Below, one piece after another: positions 7,099 through 14,379 of a stretch of 27,927 nucleotides of DNA. The stretch is from a virus: positions 1-27,927 of the IMG/VR virus record IMGVR_UViG_3300032240_000250. One strand, given 5' to 3'. Numbering within the stretch: position 1 is the first letter of the stretch; every line of letters begins with the position of its first letter. A program made the translations under genes and the position numbers. The notes under the pieces were generated by a model. That model had not been told where the DNA came from. It did not search any database and worked only from the letters and a program-made list of their open reading frames with translations.

Positions 7099-8147
7099 TA
7101 CACCACCTCACAACTCTCAATATATAGCGTTTTCATTATACTCTTTAACTTTGCTTTGTCTACGGCAATCTCTACTTCATCAATGTATTCATTCAGAAGT
7201 GTGAGAGTGTCTTTGATTTCTACATTGTCATTGTCTTCAACAAACGCATCGTTAACTAGTGTTTCAATAATCTTAACATCATGTGGTTGAGTAGCAAACA
7301 CAGAATCAACAAACTTCTCAAACTCTGTGTAATCTTTCTTATCTTCTACGATAATCTTGACAAAAGAACTTGCACACTGAGAGGTATCGAAGCTGAGATG
7401 AGAACCAGTAGAATCATTATAATATATTTTTTGGAAAATCTCATAAGGGTTCTTGACCCGTTTGAGTTTATTTGTTGTTGGTTCATAGAGATGAAATCCT
7501 CGCTCGTCTTTGTAATCATTCCAATACATCTGATAAGGATTACCAAGGTAGGTGATGTTGCCTCTGGTAGATTTATGATGATAGTGTCCTGAGAATACTT
7601 GTTTAAACTTTTTAAAGATGGAAGGATCCATACCATGTTCTTGTTTGTTGCCAGGTGTCACTTCAAAACCAGATAGTTCAAGGTGACCCATAGCAATCTC
7701 AGCATTAGTATCATTGATCCAACGCATTGTTTCTTCATAGTTAGAAGAATTAATCCAAGGCATCATCAGAATTTTAGCGCCATCAATGATTACTGTTTCT
7801 GGGTGAGCGTAAATTTCAATATTACTAAAGTCCTTGAGCAGAAGTTCAGGTGAGTTAATCTCGTTCGTATTCTTGTAATAAGTGCAGTGATTGCCAAGAA
7901 TCATGTGAACGAAGATACCCATATCCTCAAGGCGTTCAAAATAATAACTACGCACACGGTTCCAAACGTTAAAGTCAATGCCCTTACGATTATCAAATGT
8001 ATCACCAAGGTCAATAACAGTTTTGATTCCGTGTCTTTCCAGTGTTGGGAAGAAGATGTCGTCGTAAAATTTTTTAAAATATTCCCAAAAAGCGACACTA
8101 CCTTTCCTCCCATCTAAATGTTGGTCTGTAATAAGTGCTATTGTCAT
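7098..8147 (-). CDS. 47: Recombination endonuclease subunit gp47 (Mre11-like)
   Basis: Calcineurin-like metallophosphoesterase that forms the nuclease complex with gp46. The product is 349 residues, close to T4 gp47 (339). The five phosphoesterase motifs are visible: DQH (8-10), GDTFDNR (48-54), GNHC (85-88), MGHLE (153-157) and SGHYHH (186-191), supplying the two-metal ligands. The C-terminal part (after about 250) is the variable capping and gp46-binding region. It overlaps gp55 by 4 bases upstream (ATGA) and the DUF3110-like gene by 1 base downstream. Confidence 0.96.
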   Translation of the reverse strand: MTIALITDQHLDGRKGSVAFWEYFKKFYDDIFFPTLERHGIKTVIDLGDTFDNRKGIDFNVWNRVRSYYFERLEDMGIFVHMILGNHCTYYKNTNEINSPELLLKDFSNIEIYAHPETVIIDGAKILMMPWINSSNYEETMRWINDTNAEIAMGHLELSGFEVTPGNKQEHGMDPSIFKKFKQVFSGHYHHKSTRGNITYLGNPYQMYWNDYKDERGFHLYEPTTNKLKRVKNPYEIFQKIYYNDSTGSHLSFDTSQCASSFVKIIVEDKKDYTEFEKFVDSVFATQPHDVKIIETLVNDAFVEDNDNVEIKDTLTLLNEYIDEVEIAVDKAKLKSIMKTLYIESCEVV

Positions 8148-8659
8148 CGTTTAGATCGCATCTCAAGGTTTTCTTTAATGCTGTTCATGTCAGCACTACT
8201 GCTACTATAACCATACATATCACCGCTGTGACTGTCCATATGCAAAACTTCATCATATCCTGACCTTTCAAGGATCTTGGATTTAATTTCTAATTGTTTT
8301 TTCTCTCTTTGAATACGACGCAGAAAAGCGTAGTAGATAATTTGAGTAAAATAAGCAAATGGATTAGTAGATTTTTCTGGATTAAAATTATCAATATACT
8401 GAAGGCAGTTTTCAATGCCATCACAAATCATATCTTCCCTAAACATGTAGTTGACAAAGTTTGGTTTGTATGATAGATGAGTAGCAATTTTTAAAAAACA
8501 CTCTCCAACATAGTTGGGAACTTTTGGTTTGGGAGAACCTGTCTCTTTTGCCGCAGCAACCTTTTGTCGATACACCATCAAGGCATCGAGAAACTCACGG
8601 TTGTTGACGTAATTTTCTTTTGTGGTTCTTTTACCCATCGGTTTTTCGACAGTTAACAT
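8144..8659 (-). CDS. 55: Late-transcription sigma factor gp55
   Basis: Phage sigma-70-family subunit that directs host RNA polymerase to ATAAATA-type late promoters. The product is 171 residues (T4 gp55 is 185). The conserved sigma region-2-like core is seen in NFVNYMFREDMICDGIENCLQYIDNFNPEKSTNPFAYFTQIIYYAFLRRIQREKKQLE (about 73-130), containing the ENC...Y..F.P...NPFAYFTQI signature. The C-terminus ends SIKENLEMRSKR without an obvious hydrophobic or aromatic tail. The start at ATG 8659 follows a strong host-type promoter by about 20 bases; ATG 8638 is an alternative. As first gene of the gp55-47-DUF3110-46 cluster it can be made before late genes. Confidence 0.95.
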   Translation of the reverse strand: MLTVEKPMGKRTTKENYVNNREFLDALMVYRQKVAAAKETGSPKPKVPNYVGECFLKIATHLSYKPNFVNYMFREDMICDGIENCLQYIDNFNPEKSTNPFAYFTQIIYYAFLRRIQREKKQLEIKSKILERSGYDEVLHMDSHSGDMYGYSSSSADMNSIKENLEMRSKR

Positions 8660-8682
8660 GGTTTATAATCATCAGTGTGTAT

Positions 8683-8711
8683 ATTGTAACACACCCAACT
8701 GATTTTGTAAA
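8683..8711 (-). promoter_or_regulatory. Strong sigma-70-type promoter of gp55
   Basis: On the minus strand TTTACA (8711-8706, 5 of 6 to TTGACA) is followed after exactly 17 bases by TACAAT (8688-8683, 5 of 6 to TATAAT). Transcription would start near 8676, about 17 bases before ATG 8659. This is an early or middle type promoter for the late sigma factor and the recombination cluster. It lies back to back with the plus-strand promoter at 8717-8745. Confidence 0.75.
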
Positions 8712-8716
8712 GGGGC

Positions 8717-8745
8717 TTGACACAAGCTCTAAATCCGTATATAAT
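8717..8745 (+). promoter_or_regulatory. Perfect consensus sigma-70 promoter on the plus strand (antisense)
   Basis: TTGACA (8717-8722), a 17-base spacer, then TATAAT (8740-8745), all as in the consensus. It is the best promoter match seen in the window and points the opposite way to every gene. Transcripts would begin near 8752 and run antisense into the 138-residue gene and UvsW. No plus-strand coding gene follows. The -35 lies in a small inverted repeat, GCTTG-ACA-CAAGC (8715-8727). Confidence 0.65.
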
Positions 8746-8760
8746 AGCAATGTTGCGCTT

Positions 8761-9177
8761 TCAAGATTTATTATATATCTCTTCTAATAACTTCTTAGAT
8801 TCTTTAATAGATCCTAAGTACCCTTCGTGGTCTTTTGTTTTTTGTCTTTTAGAATTTAATTTTTCTTTTATATTATTTTTTTTATAAAGAGATTTATTTT
8901 CTAAATGATCTTCATAAAAACCTGCAATACGTTTATCAAGTTCAATCATTGTAATAATTTGAGAACGAGGAATAATAAACATATTTTCTAAAGTAGCATT
9001 TATCCAATCATCAAAGACAATACCTTCAATGATTTGATTACCTTTTCTTTGTTGTACTTTTTCAACTAAACGAGGTTCTAATAAAATAATTACATCATCT
9101 TCTGAATCGTAACTAACTTTAGCTACGATTTCTTCACCAGAAGTTAATTTAATAGCAGCATAAAATTCTTCTTCCAT
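8761..9177 (-). CDS. Conserved hypothetical protein, possibly Sm-like
   Basis: A 138-residue protein between UvsW and gp55 that I do not recognise by name. The N-terminal 80 residues look like a small beta barrel: YAAIKLTSGEEIVAKV, DDVIILLEPRLVEKV, then NMFIIPRSQIITMIEL. This pattern (conserved G-E-x-[IV]-x-A, later P-x-x-x-I-x-x-[IM]) is reminiscent of Sm-like folds. That is inference from strand pattern, not a family match. The C-terminal 50 residues are Lys/Asn/Glu-rich, helical and encoded by A/T-rich codons. It starts 1 base after the UvsW stop, so it ends the gp3-like/uvsY/uvsW transcript. Its 3' end faces the plus-strand promoter at 8717-8745. Confidence 0.8.
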   Translation of the reverse strand: MEEEFYAAIKLTSGEEIVAKVSYDSEDDVIILLEPRLVEKVQQRKGNQIIEGIVFDDWINATLENMFIIPRSQIITMIELDKRIAGFYEDHLENKSLYKKNNIKEKLNSKRQKTKDHEGYLGSIKESKKLLEEIYNKS

Positions 9178-9178
9178 A

Positions 9179-10657
9179 TTACCTTAAATCTAGTTTGATG
9201 ATTTCTACATTAAAGTTTTCTTCTTCATAGATTTTCAAACGCTCATCCAAATGTTTAAGCGTGTAGTTTTTTTGTGGTGTTCGACAATACTCATCAGCAA
9301 TATCATAAAGAGTAGCAAAGGTTTTATTATTTCCTTTGCGTAATACTCTACCGATGGATTGTAAATTTCTTACCCTTGATTTAGATGGAGAGGCAAATAC
9401 AACATTATGAAGATTACGAATGTTGATACCTGTACTAAATGTTCCGTATGAAGCTACGATCACTGCGTCATTTTCTGTTTCAGTGATTCTTCTAATCTCT
9501 TCTCGTTCTTCTGTATCTACACCACCATAGACCAGAAAAACTTTACGACCATCTTTAACAACACTATTTATGCTTTCATATAAAGGCATTCCGTGACGTT
9601 CAACATAGTTGAACAACACAAGAGTGTTTCCTTCTAAGTCACGCACAAGATTTTTAATTAATCTATTGCGTTTTGGATTATCAACAATTTCATCAATTTC
9701 TTTTTGATAATCAAAAAACTCCATCTTCTCGTGCTTGAGCAAAAGAACTTTGATTCTAAAATCAGATAGGTGACCATCCTTGATAAGCTTATCTGTTTTG
9801 ATAACATGCTTACATTCACCAAACAATCCTTCCAACACCCATTTATGTGTAGCAGAACCATCCAGTGTTCCAGTGAAACCAAAGCGATACTTAGCTTCAT
9901 GGAGTTTTGTCATAATACCCGTCAAAGATTTTGACTTGAACAAATGTGCTTCGTCGCCAATCACACATGAGAAATCATCAAACCAACGTTTGGGGAACTT
10001 GTAAATGGATTGCCAAGTAGAAATGATAACTGCTTTTTCTACGTTTTTATCTTTACCACCGTAGATCTTGTGGCAGTGCTCTTCTATATCCCAACCATAA
10101 TCTTCGAAATCTTTATACATCTGTTCTACAAGAGAAGTAGTGGGAACAATGATAAGAGTTTTCTTTCCAGTTTTTTTATACTCTGACGCATAGTAATAAC
10201 GCACCAAAGAATAAATCATTAACGATTTACCTGATGCAGTTGGTGAAAGTAAAAGCCTACGATTGTGTAGCAGTGCTTCGTATACCGCTTGAACTTGGTA
10301 GTCACGTGGGGTGTGGTTAGGGCACACAACTCCCATGAATCCTTTTACACCTTCTAGTGTAATATGGTCATTGTGTTCTTCAACATCTCCGTAGAATTTG
10401 TTTGGTTTGAAGTCAATTGAATAGTTTTTGATTCCACACCATTCTTTGAGGTGGCTGATGAGACCACAGTATAACTCACCTGTTCCTGGCGAGTATAAGC
10501 GGATTTTGCCGTCCCATACTCCACTTCTATACTGGGGCATGAATTTAGCGTTAGGGATGTCGAATGTGAAATAATCAGAGAGTTCATAGTGGACGTGTGG
10601 TTCTGCGTTGATTGTTAAGAAGATATTATTCTTCTTTGCGACTACCAGATTTGACAT
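9179..10657 (-). CDS. uvsW: UvsW-type recombination helicase
   Basis: Superfamily 2 helicase that, in T4, branch-migrates recombination intermediates and unwinds R-loops so that origin-dependent replication gives way to recombination-dependent replication. The product is 492 residues (T4 UvsW about 500). The N-terminal DNA-binding domain (1-110) includes FMPQYRSGVWDGKIRLY. Motifs are Q-like PRDYQ (117-121), I SPTASGKS (138-145), II DEAH (235-238), III FTGTLDG (261-267) and VI QSIGRVLR (433-440). The ATG overlaps the UvsY stop by one base. Confidence 0.96.
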   Translation of the reverse strand: MSNLVVAKKNNIFLTINAEPHVHYELSDYFTFDIPNAKFMPQYRSGVWDGKIRLYSPGTGELYCGLISHLKEWCGIKNYSIDFKPNKFYGDVEEHNDHITLEGVKGFMGVVCPNHTPRDYQVQAVYEALLHNRRLLLSPTASGKSLMIYSLVRYYYASEYKKTGKKTLIIVPTTSLVEQMYKDFEDYGWDIEEHCHKIYGGKDKNVEKAVIISTWQSIYKFPKRWFDDFSCVIGDEAHLFKSKSLTGIMTKLHEAKYRFGFTGTLDGSATHKWVLEGLFGECKHVIKTDKLIKDGHLSDFRIKVLLLKHEKMEFFDYQKEIDEIVDNPKRNRLIKNLVRDLEGNTLVLFNYVERHGMPLYESINSVVKDGRKVFLVYGGVDTEEREEIRRITETENDAVIVASYGTFSTGINIRNLHNVVFASPSKSRVRNLQSIGRVLRKGNNKTFATLYDIADEYCRTPQKNYTLKHLDERLKIYEEENFNVEIIKLDLR

Positions 10658-11133
10658 TAGGTATTTCCGTTAATAAATTTCTCCCACTCGATAGCGTTTT
10701 TAATTTGGAAACTTCTGTTGGAAATCATCTTAAGAATATTATCCAAAAAGAAAAGTGCCTTATTAATAAACTCTATTTTCATTTCAATGTTAATTAAATC
10801 CTCATCCGCTTCTAAATATACTTTCATTTTCTCGGATGTTTTTATGGATTGTCCAAAAGGTTTTTCTTTGTAAACTTCGGGGTCCGCTTCTCCTTGGTAG
10901 TATTCTCTTTTTTCTTTTAACTTCATACGATACTGGAATTCCAGTGCTGTTTTCTCTGTAGAAAAATCGTTGTAAAAGTTTAAATATTTATTATGTTGAT
11001 AAGGAATGTCTAGCGAAATTTGTGCTAGGTCTGCTGAGTATTGTTTGTTTTTAAATTGAAAGTCAATATGTGAATCTTCTTGCCATTCTGATTTAACATG
11101 ATCAAATAGGGTTTTCAAATCATCAAATTTCAT
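10657..11133 (-). CDS. uvsY: UvsY recombination mediator
   Basis: Mediator that helps UvsX recombinase replace single-strand binding protein on DNA. The product is 158 residues (T4 UvsY is 137). It has the family features: an N-terminal segment KFDDLKTLFDHVKSEWQEDS, the YNDFSTEKTALEFQYRMKLKEKREYYQG helix, and a C-terminal helix with SNRSFQIKNAIEWEKFING. It is mostly helical, acidic/basic mixed, with no signal or membrane segment. It sits 3 bases after the gp3-like gene and overlaps uvsW by one base, so these recombination genes appear to be read from the late promoter at 11673-11679. A TATTTAT at 10985-10991 lies inside the gene. Confidence 0.92.
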   Translation of the reverse strand: MKFDDLKTLFDHVKSEWQEDSHIDFQFKNKQYSADLAQISLDIPYQHNKYLNFYNDFSTEKTALEFQYRMKLKEKREYYQGEADPEVYKEKPFGQSIKTSEKMKVYLEADEDLINIEMKIEFINKALFFLDNILKMISNRSFQIKNAIEWEKFINGNT

Positions 11134-11136
11134 AAA

Positions 11137-11652
11137 TTAAATCCTTTGATTATTTTTATTATTAAAAGTATAACGTGTAAATTTAAAAGTTACTGCAGCG
11201 GTAAAAAATTCCATTTCTCTATCTTCAACATCAAAACTTAATTCAGATAAATCAACTGGAAATAAATTATCAAAATTTATAATAATATTTGTTTGAAAAT
11301 TACTGTTTAAAATTTCTAACTGTCCGTCGGAATATTGAGGATCTTTTTCTGTATCGTATCCTTCTGCTAAATTATTTTTAATAATCCAATCATGGATTGT
11401 CAAATAATTTTTCATATCTTCGTCAATCAAAAATTTAAGACGAACATCCCCATAAGATAATCCACCAGAAGATGTGATTGCTATTCTTCTAAATGGAGTT
11501 TGAATCTCAGCATTTGGAACGCTGATATCTGGCAAATTTACAGATTGACAAAAGAAATCAACTCCAGCAAAAATATCTAAATTCATTCTAAAACCAACTG
11601 GAGCTAGAAAATTTCTATTTGTTGGTTGTTCTGTGTACCACTTTGAAGGCAT
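11137..11652 (-). CDS. Tail-tube-fold protein, probably tail completion protein gp3
   Basis: A 171-residue virion protein. It resembles the gp19 tail tube encoded at 16884-17501: C-[KQ]-S-x-x-L-P, then E-x-x-x-P-F-R, then a strand ending F-[IL]-x-[DN]-[ED], then W-[IM]. Both therefore probably share the tube fold. In the cyanophage gene order I recall, the gene between gp23 and uvsY is gp3, which caps the tube and stabilises the sheath. Phage tube-terminator proteins also adopt this fold. A second tube protein is the alternative. It is preceded by a late promoter (11673-11679) and follows the gp23 terminator, so it starts a new late unit that continues into uvsY and uvsW. Confidence 0.72.
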   Translation of the reverse strand: MPSKWYTEQPTNRNFLAPVGFRMNLDIFAGVDFFCQSVNLPDISVPNAEIQTPFRRIAITSSGGLSYGDVRLKFLIDEDMKNYLTIHDWIIKNNLAEGYDTEKDPQYSDGQLEILNSNFQTNIIINFDNLFPVDLSELSFDVEDREMEFFTAAVTFKFTRYTFNNKNNQRI

Positions 11653-11672
11653 GACTTTATCCTTTTTTCACT

Positions 11673-11679
11673 ATTTATT
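11673..11679 (-). promoter_or_regulatory. Late promoter element (ATAAATA) before the gp3-like gene
   Basis: AATAAATAG on the minus strand, 20 bases before the start codon at 11652 and just downstream of the gp23 terminator. It matches the T4/cyanophage late -10 element (TATAAATA / NATAAATA). Confidence 0.7.
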
Positions 11680-11684
11680 TGCAT

Positions 11685-11709
11685 AAAAAAAGACCCCCTT
11701 TCGGGGGTC
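11685..11709 (-). terminator. Intrinsic terminator after gp23
   Basis: On the minus strand a perfect 7-bp stem with a GNRA-type loop, GACCCCC-GAAA-GGGGGTC, is followed directly by seven Ts. It starts 18 bases after the gp23 stop codon. It is the only full intrinsic terminator seen in the window and separates the highly expressed capsid gene from the gp3-like/uvsY/uvsW unit. Confidence 0.93.
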
Positions 11710-11727
11710 GAAAGATTTACCTGAGGA

Positions 11728-13149
11728 TCAGGTGAGGTTGACAACCTTAACTCTTCTGTAATACTGGTTGGTATTAGCAGTGAGGGTTTGACCGTCTGGA
11801 GTTGCACCAGCAATACCACCCGACTGAGTGGTTGAAACGAATGGGTTGCTGACCATGCCGTAACGTGTCTTGAAGCCAATCTTAGGCTGGAAGGTGTCTG
11901 GGTTGATCGAACGAACCATTTGGAGAGGAACGTATGGGCAATAGAAGAGACCAGCATCATAAGGTGATGTGCCCTTATAACCCATGACGTAGTAGTGCTT
12001 AGCATTAGCGCCTTGGCTATAGATAGGAGCACCGAATGGATCGATATAAACACGAATACCACCTTGAAGAACACCAGCAAATACGTTACCAGTGTCATCA
12101 ACGTTGAGTGAAGTGTTGAGAGCAGGAGCGTAATCAAGCATACCAGCCATTGACATGGCGGAAGCAACGTCTGCAGAGCAGATCATGAAGTTGCCCTTAC
12201 CTCTACGTGTTAACTGACCGATAGCATTTGCGTCACGGTTGATTTGGAAAAGTAGACCTTTGAACTTCTCTGCCATCCAACGACCGTTTGAATCAACGTC
12301 AAGGTCAAAAGTGCCTTGAGTAGCAACGTCGGTTTGAGCACCAGCTTGAGCGACGGTGTATACAGTACGGATGATTTCACGGTTGATCTCAGCGAGAATC
12401 TCGCTTGAGAGGATGTTAGCAAGTTCTTGCTCAGCATCAAGACCATGGATAGCCTTGAGGTCTTGTGCGAGTTCTAGAGTGTATTCTGCTTTGAGAGCAC
12501 GTGTCTTAGCAGTCACCGAGGTTTTCTCGATGCTGAAGCTCATCTCACGGAAGAGAGTTCCTGCTTCGCCAAGAACTTCAGAAGCTTCACGGGTCATGCC
12601 ATGCTTAACTTCGTAAGTTCCAGGTGAACCATCGTTAAGAACAGCAGGGTTGTTACCTTCTGCATCGCCACCAGCACCGAAAGCATCACGAACAGTGTAA
12701 GCGCCTTTGGTAGCATCAGAAGCAGCAGAGAATCCCGAATCTGGTTCGTAGTAGAGAGCTTCCTTACCAACTTGATCTTGATAACGTGCTCTCATTGCGA
12801 AGATAAGTCCAGTAGGACCGCTCATTGGTTGAACGCCTGCAATATCATAAGCGATAAGGTTAGGCATTGAACGGCGGATTAGGCTGATTAGGATAGGATC
12901 GAAACCAGCGAGACCAGCAGTGTTGGTCGATGATAGAGCTGAACCTGAAGGTGAAATAGCAGAAGCACCTAATGCGTTGACTGGTGTTTCTGTAAGCATT
13001 GCGTACTCTTCACGCATTGCTCTTTCTTGATTTTCTAGCAGGGAAGCAGTAACTGATCTACGGTATCCGTCTTTGATCTCGTTGAGACCAGCGCCAGAAG
13101 CATTAAGAACAGGTGCCCACTTTTCCTGCAATTGTCTTGTTTCGGACAT
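11728..13149 (-). CDS. 23: Major capsid protein gp23
   Basis: HK97-fold major head subunit, cut by the gp21 protease during maturation in T4. The product is 473 residues (T4 gp23 is 521). Recognisable pieces are the N-terminal SETRQLQEKWAPVLN scaffold-binding segment, SLIRRSMPNLIAYDIAGVQPMSGPTGLIFAMRARY, ALKAEYTLELAQDLKAIHGLDAEQELANILSSEI and the C-terminal SINPDTFQPKIGFKTRYGMVSNPF. The start has a strong AAGGAG 9 bases upstream and a late promoter at 13190-13196. A perfect terminator follows. No separate gp24 vertex gene is seen beside it. Confidence 0.97.
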   Translation of the reverse strand: MSETRQLQEKWAPVLNASGAGLNEIKDGYRRSVTASLLENQERAMREEYAMLTETPVNALGASAISPSGSALSSTNTAGLAGFDPILISLIRRSMPNLIAYDIAGVQPMSGPTGLIFAMRARYQDQVGKEALYYEPDSGFSAASDATKGAYTVRDAFGAGGDAEGNNPAVLNDGSPGTYEVKHGMTREASEVLGEAGTLFREMSFSIEKTSVTAKTRALKAEYTLELAQDLKAIHGLDAEQELANILSSEILAEINREIIRTVYTVAQAGAQTDVATQGTFDLDVDSNGRWMAEKFKGLLFQINRDANAIGQLTRRGKGNFMICSADVASAMSMAGMLDYAPALNTSLNVDDTGNVFAGVLQGGIRVYIDPFGAPIYSQGANAKHYYVMGYKGTSPYDAGLFYCPYVPLQMVRSINPDTFQPKIGFKTRYGMVSNPFVSTTQSGGIAGATPDGQTLTANTNQYYRRVKVVNLT

Positions 13150-13189
13150 TTGCTTTAACTCCTTTGAGTGTTTGGGGTGTTATGTTAAT

Positions 13190-13196
13190 TATTTAT
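13190..13196 (-). promoter_or_regulatory. Late promoter element (ATAAATA) before gp23
   Basis: GATAAATAATT on the minus strand in the 53-base gap between gp22 and gp23, 40 bases before the gp23 start. It matches the late consensus and gives gp23 its own late promoter. Confidence 0.72.
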
Positions 13197-13202
13197 CAAA
13201 AA

Positions 13203-14324
13203 TCATTGCCAACGTGATAGCGCCTGTAGATAAGCAGACATTGCTGGTGAATGCTCATCAGTTACACCTTCAACTGTTGACTCTACTTGTTCAGTTACTA
13301 CATGCTTAGGGAAGTAGCTGCTAATGAGTGTGGAAACTTTGTTTTTGAAATCTTCTTCCGAAACAAAATCTACGCTCTCAGCAAGAGAAGCAAGTTTTTC
13401 TCTTTGGGTATCAACAAGACCTTCGCTCATGCGAGCAAGGATTGCTTGCTTCTGATAACCAGCGAGTTTATTATTAAGTTCAATATTACGCTCAAGTTGT
13501 TCGTTGAGGCGACCTTCCATTTCACAAAGCTCTTCTGTCATTGATTCTACTGCATCGATTTTCTCTGCAGGTAGATCAATGTAGTTTTCTTCAAAAACTT
13601 TTTTGAGGCTGCCCATGAATTCTTCTGCGATCTCTAAGCGGAGACCTGCATCAAGGGCAATCTGATTTTCCTCTACCCATGACATGATGGCATAGGTAAG
13701 AGTTTCATCGATTTTCTCAGAGAGAGTATCGATTTCACTTTGAAGCTTTTCGCTAAACTTCTCTTCTAAAGTAGAAGCAATCTTAACGACTTGCTCTTCG
13801 ATACGTGCTTTAACAGCAGCTTCGAAGATTGTTGTTGCTTTTGATTTGAACTCTTCGGAGAAATCTCCACCTTCCGTAAGAGCAGCAACATCTTCTGCGG
13901 CAGAGTAATCAATCGCTTCCATACCAAATACTTTGGTATTGTTGGGACCGCTCTCTAGACCGTAACCAGATGACTTAACCGATGGCATTGGATCTTGGTG
14001 CTTACCACGAGTTTGCTGATCGCTAACTCTCTTATTGTGGTTAGATGACTTAGCACCAGGATTGCTTTCGCCTTGTGGTTTTTCTAATGAAGAACCACCA
14101 TCATCTTCTTCTGATTGACCAGGAGCAACAGAAGTAGGAACTTTAAAACCAGGATCTTGCTTACCTGATTTTGAGTTAACTGCTGTTACACTTTGTCCAG
14201 TAATGGGTTGCATATACTGACTACCAGAAGCTTGACTTGGAACAATGGCAGGAGATAGTGCATTGATACCTACTTCTGCTTCAGTTACAAGCTCCTCAAA
14301 TTTTTCGTTTAAGTTATCTGACAT
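13203..14324 (-). CDS. 22: Prohead core scaffold protein gp22
   Basis: Main scaffolding protein that shapes the prohead and is degraded by gp21. The product is 373 residues, longer than T4 gp22 (269). The first 150 residues are a low-complexity Ser/Gly/Pro/Gln region. A long acidic coiled-coil region follows (about 155-345): FEAAVKARIEEQVVKIASTLEEKFSEKLQSEIDTLSEKIDETLTYAIMSWVEENQIALD is the typical gp22 segment. The C-terminus ends HSPAMSAYLQALSRW, the conserved tail. I start at ATG 14324 (MSDNLNEKF), which has GAGGG upstream; the longer frame to 14405 adds 27 residues that run through the late promoter. Confidence 0.9.
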   Translation of the reverse strand: MSDNLNEKFEELVTEAEVGINALSPAIVPSQASGSQYMQPITGQSVTAVNSKSGKQDPGFKVPTSVAPGQSEEDDGGSSLEKPQGESNPGAKSSNHNKRVSDQQTRGKHQDPMPSVKSSGYGLESGPNNTKVFGMEAIDYSAAEDVAALTEGGDFSEEFKSKATTIFEAAVKARIEEQVVKIASTLEEKFSEKLQSEIDTLSEKIDETLTYAIMSWVEENQIALDAGLRLEIAEEFMGSLKKVFEENYIDLPAEKIDAVESMTEELCEMEGRLNEQLERNIELNNKLAGYQKQAILARMSEGLVDTQREKLASLAESVDFVSEEDFKNKVSTLISSYFPKHVVTEQVESTVEGVTDEHSPAMSAYLQALSRWQ

Positions 14325-14368
14325 TTGAGATTCCCTCGTAATTCTACAATATTTGTTTATTCTATGAT

Positions 14369-14375
14369 TATTTAT
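14369..14375 (-). promoter_or_regulatory. Late promoter element (ATAAATA) before gp22
   Basis: AATAAATAATC on the minus strand in the 55-base gap between gp21 and gp22, 44 bases before the chosen gp22 start at 14324. Its position supports that shorter start. Confidence 0.7.
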
Positions 14376-14379
14376 TAAA

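Noticed and set aside
8660-8760. A possible tRNA or structured small RNA gene in the gp55 upstream gap
   Set aside because: No cloverleaf, acceptor stem or T-loop sequence is present; the visible structure is accounted for by two promoters and a short inverted repeat.
10985-10991. ATAAATA late motif inside uvsY; similar internal copies near 6578 (gp46), 9568 (uvsW) and 22459 (structural gene)
   Set aside because: They lie deep inside coding regions without a gene start just downstream, and A/T-rich DNA gives such 7-mers by chance.
11728-13149. Exact gp21 cleavage site in gp23
   Set aside because: Several L-x-E strings occur near the N-terminus (LQE 7-9, LNE 22-24), but none can be chosen from sequence alone, so no site was annotated.
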